The translations under genes were made by a program, and so were the position numbers. A DNA stretch of 14,424 nucleotides from JBFHKO01 sp041595355. GTDB taxonomy: Bacteria > Pseudomonadota > Gammaproteobacteria > Enterobacterales > Aeromonadaceae. The notes under the pieces are model-generated. The model was not told the DNA's origin and searched no databases. It worked only from the letters and a program-made list of their open reading frames with translations. The stretch covers positions 1-14,424 of the forward strand of contig JBFHKO010000041.1 of the NCBI GenBank assembly GCA_041595355.1, in the 5' to 3' direction. Each line of letters begins with the position of its first letter. Positions within the stretch are counted from its first letter, which is position 1. This document shows, one piece after another, positions 13,622 through 14,424 of this stretch.

Positions 13622-14424
13622 ATGCAACTTCACTTCACTCGCCAGTGCACTCGTCTGGTGGTCACCGCCGCGCTGCTGGCCTCGTCCACCCTCGCCTTCG
13701 CCAAGGCCCATGTGGTCATTCTGGCCACCGGCGGCACCATCGCTGGCGCCGGTGCCAGCACCGCCAATAGTGCCTCCTACAAGGCCGCCAAGGTGCCGGT
13801 AGATCAGCTGATCGCCAGCGTGCCGGAGCTGAAGAACGTCGCCGACGTGAGCGGTGAGCAGGTGTTCCAGATCCCGTCCGAGAACTTTACCAACGACAAC
13901 CTGCTGGCCCTGGGCAAGCGTGTCTCTTCCCTGCTCAAGCAGAAGGACGTGGACGGCGTGGTCATCACCCATGGCACCGACACCCTGGAGGAGACCGCCT
14001 TCTTCCTGAACCTGGTGATCCCCAGCGACAAGCCGGTGGTGGTGGTGGGCTCCATGCGCCCGGGCACCGCCATGTCCGCCGACGGCACCCTGAACCTGTA
14101 TGACGCCGTCTCCCTGGCCGCCAGCGCCGATGCCAAGGGCAAGGGCGTACTGGTCGCCATGAACGACGACATCTTCACCGGCCGTGACTTGTCCAAGAGC
14201 GTGAACATCCACGTCAACGCCTTCCAGAGCCCCTGGGGGCCGCTGGGCATGATCGTCGAGGGCAAGAACTACTGGTTCCGCGCGCCGGTCAAGCGCCACA
14301 CCACCGGCTCCGAATTCAACATCGACAAGATCAGCCAGCTGGCGCCGGTGGAAGTGGTCTACGGCTACGGCAACATGAGCGATGCTCCCTACACCACCTT
14401 TGCCAAGCAGGGCGTGAAGGCCAT
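13622..14424 (+). CDS. Periplasmic glutaminase-asparaginase (type II), 3' end outside window
   Basis: Hydrolyses L-glutamine and L-asparagine to the acids and ammonia in the periplasm. The 267 visible residues start at ATG 13622, with AGGAG 7 bases upstream. A signal peptide (basic MQLHFTRQCTR, hydrophobic core, cleavage after AFA at residue 27) precedes the catalytic core. TGGTIAG holds the nucleophile Thr39; Tyr53, Ser86 and THGTDT (116-121, with Thr119 and Asp120) complete the active site, and Lys is present in VLVAMNDD's downstream helix region as far as can be seen. SENFTNDNLLALGKRV and VVGSMRPGTAMSADGTLNLY read closer to Pseudomonas 7A glutaminase-asparaginase than to E. coli AnsB. In particular Ser86 is followed by Glu, as in the dual-specificity enzymes, where AnsB has Gln. 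The missing C-terminus should be about 70-80 residues. Transcription is divergent from uvrD. Confidence 0.93.
   Translation, partial: MQLHFTRQCTRLVVTAALLASSTLAFAKAHVVILATGGTIAGAGASTANSASYKAAKVPVDQLIASVPELKNVADVSGEQVFQIPSENFTNDNLLALGKRVSSLLKQKDVDGVVITHGTDTLEETAFFLNLVIPSDKPVVVVGSMRPGTAMSADGTLNLYDAVSLAASADAKGKGVLVAMNDDIFTGRDLSKSVNIHVNAFQSPWGPLGMIVEGKNYWFRAPVKRHTTGSEFNIDKISQLAPVEVVYGYGNMSDAPYTTFAKQGVKA

Overview
The window looks like ordinary chromosome from a high-GC gammaproteobacterium. RecQ, UvrD, the LacI-type regulator and the three PTS proteins all read like relatives of the Enterobacterales/Vibrionales/Aeromonadales proteins, and the GC-rich third codon positions fit an Aeromonadales-type organism (Oceanimonas, Zobellella or Aeromonas kind). 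That placement is inference from remembered protein families, not from a search. No rRNA, tRNA, CRISPR, insertion sequence or prophage gene is visible.

Layout. 1-1652 (-) is the N-terminal part of a large Ser/Thr/Ala-rich lipoprotein whose 3' end lies outside the window. 1848-3689 (-) is recQ, which has no ATG, GTG or TTG at a sensible start position. 3923-4456 (+), divergent from recQ, is a small protein resembling the AbiTii domain of abortive-infection proteins, followed by a hairpin terminator. 4562-6013 (-) is a membrane diguanylate cyclase with a periplasmic Cache-like sensor. 6303-9697 (+) is a four-gene beta-glucoside operon: EIIB, EIIC, EIIA of the Lac/cellobiose/chitobiose PTS family and a GH1 6-phospho-beta-glucosidase. 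It has a terminator at its end and a striking double LacI-family operator in its promoter. 9842-10885 (+) is the AscG-like repressor that probably binds that operator. 10861-13056 (-) is uvrD, which overlaps the repressor gene tail to tail by 25 bp and carries a LexA-box-like sequence at its promoter. 13622 to the end (+) is a periplasmic glutaminase-asparaginase, cut by the window end, behind a 565-bp non-coding region with short direct and inverted repeats.

How it works together. The PTS proteins would import and phosphorylate a beta-linked disaccharide or aryl-beta-glucoside, GH1 would split the 6-phospho sugar in the cytoplasm, and the repressor would release the operator when its phospho-sugar or sugar inducer appears. 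The catalytic residues of all four enzymes are intact. The diguanylate cyclase shares its upstream region with this operon, so sugar use and c-di-GMP signalling may be linked, but that is only positional. I see no convincing novel multi-gene system. The points most worth checking are the AbiTii-like gene, the double operator, the recQ start and the LexA-like box at uvrD.
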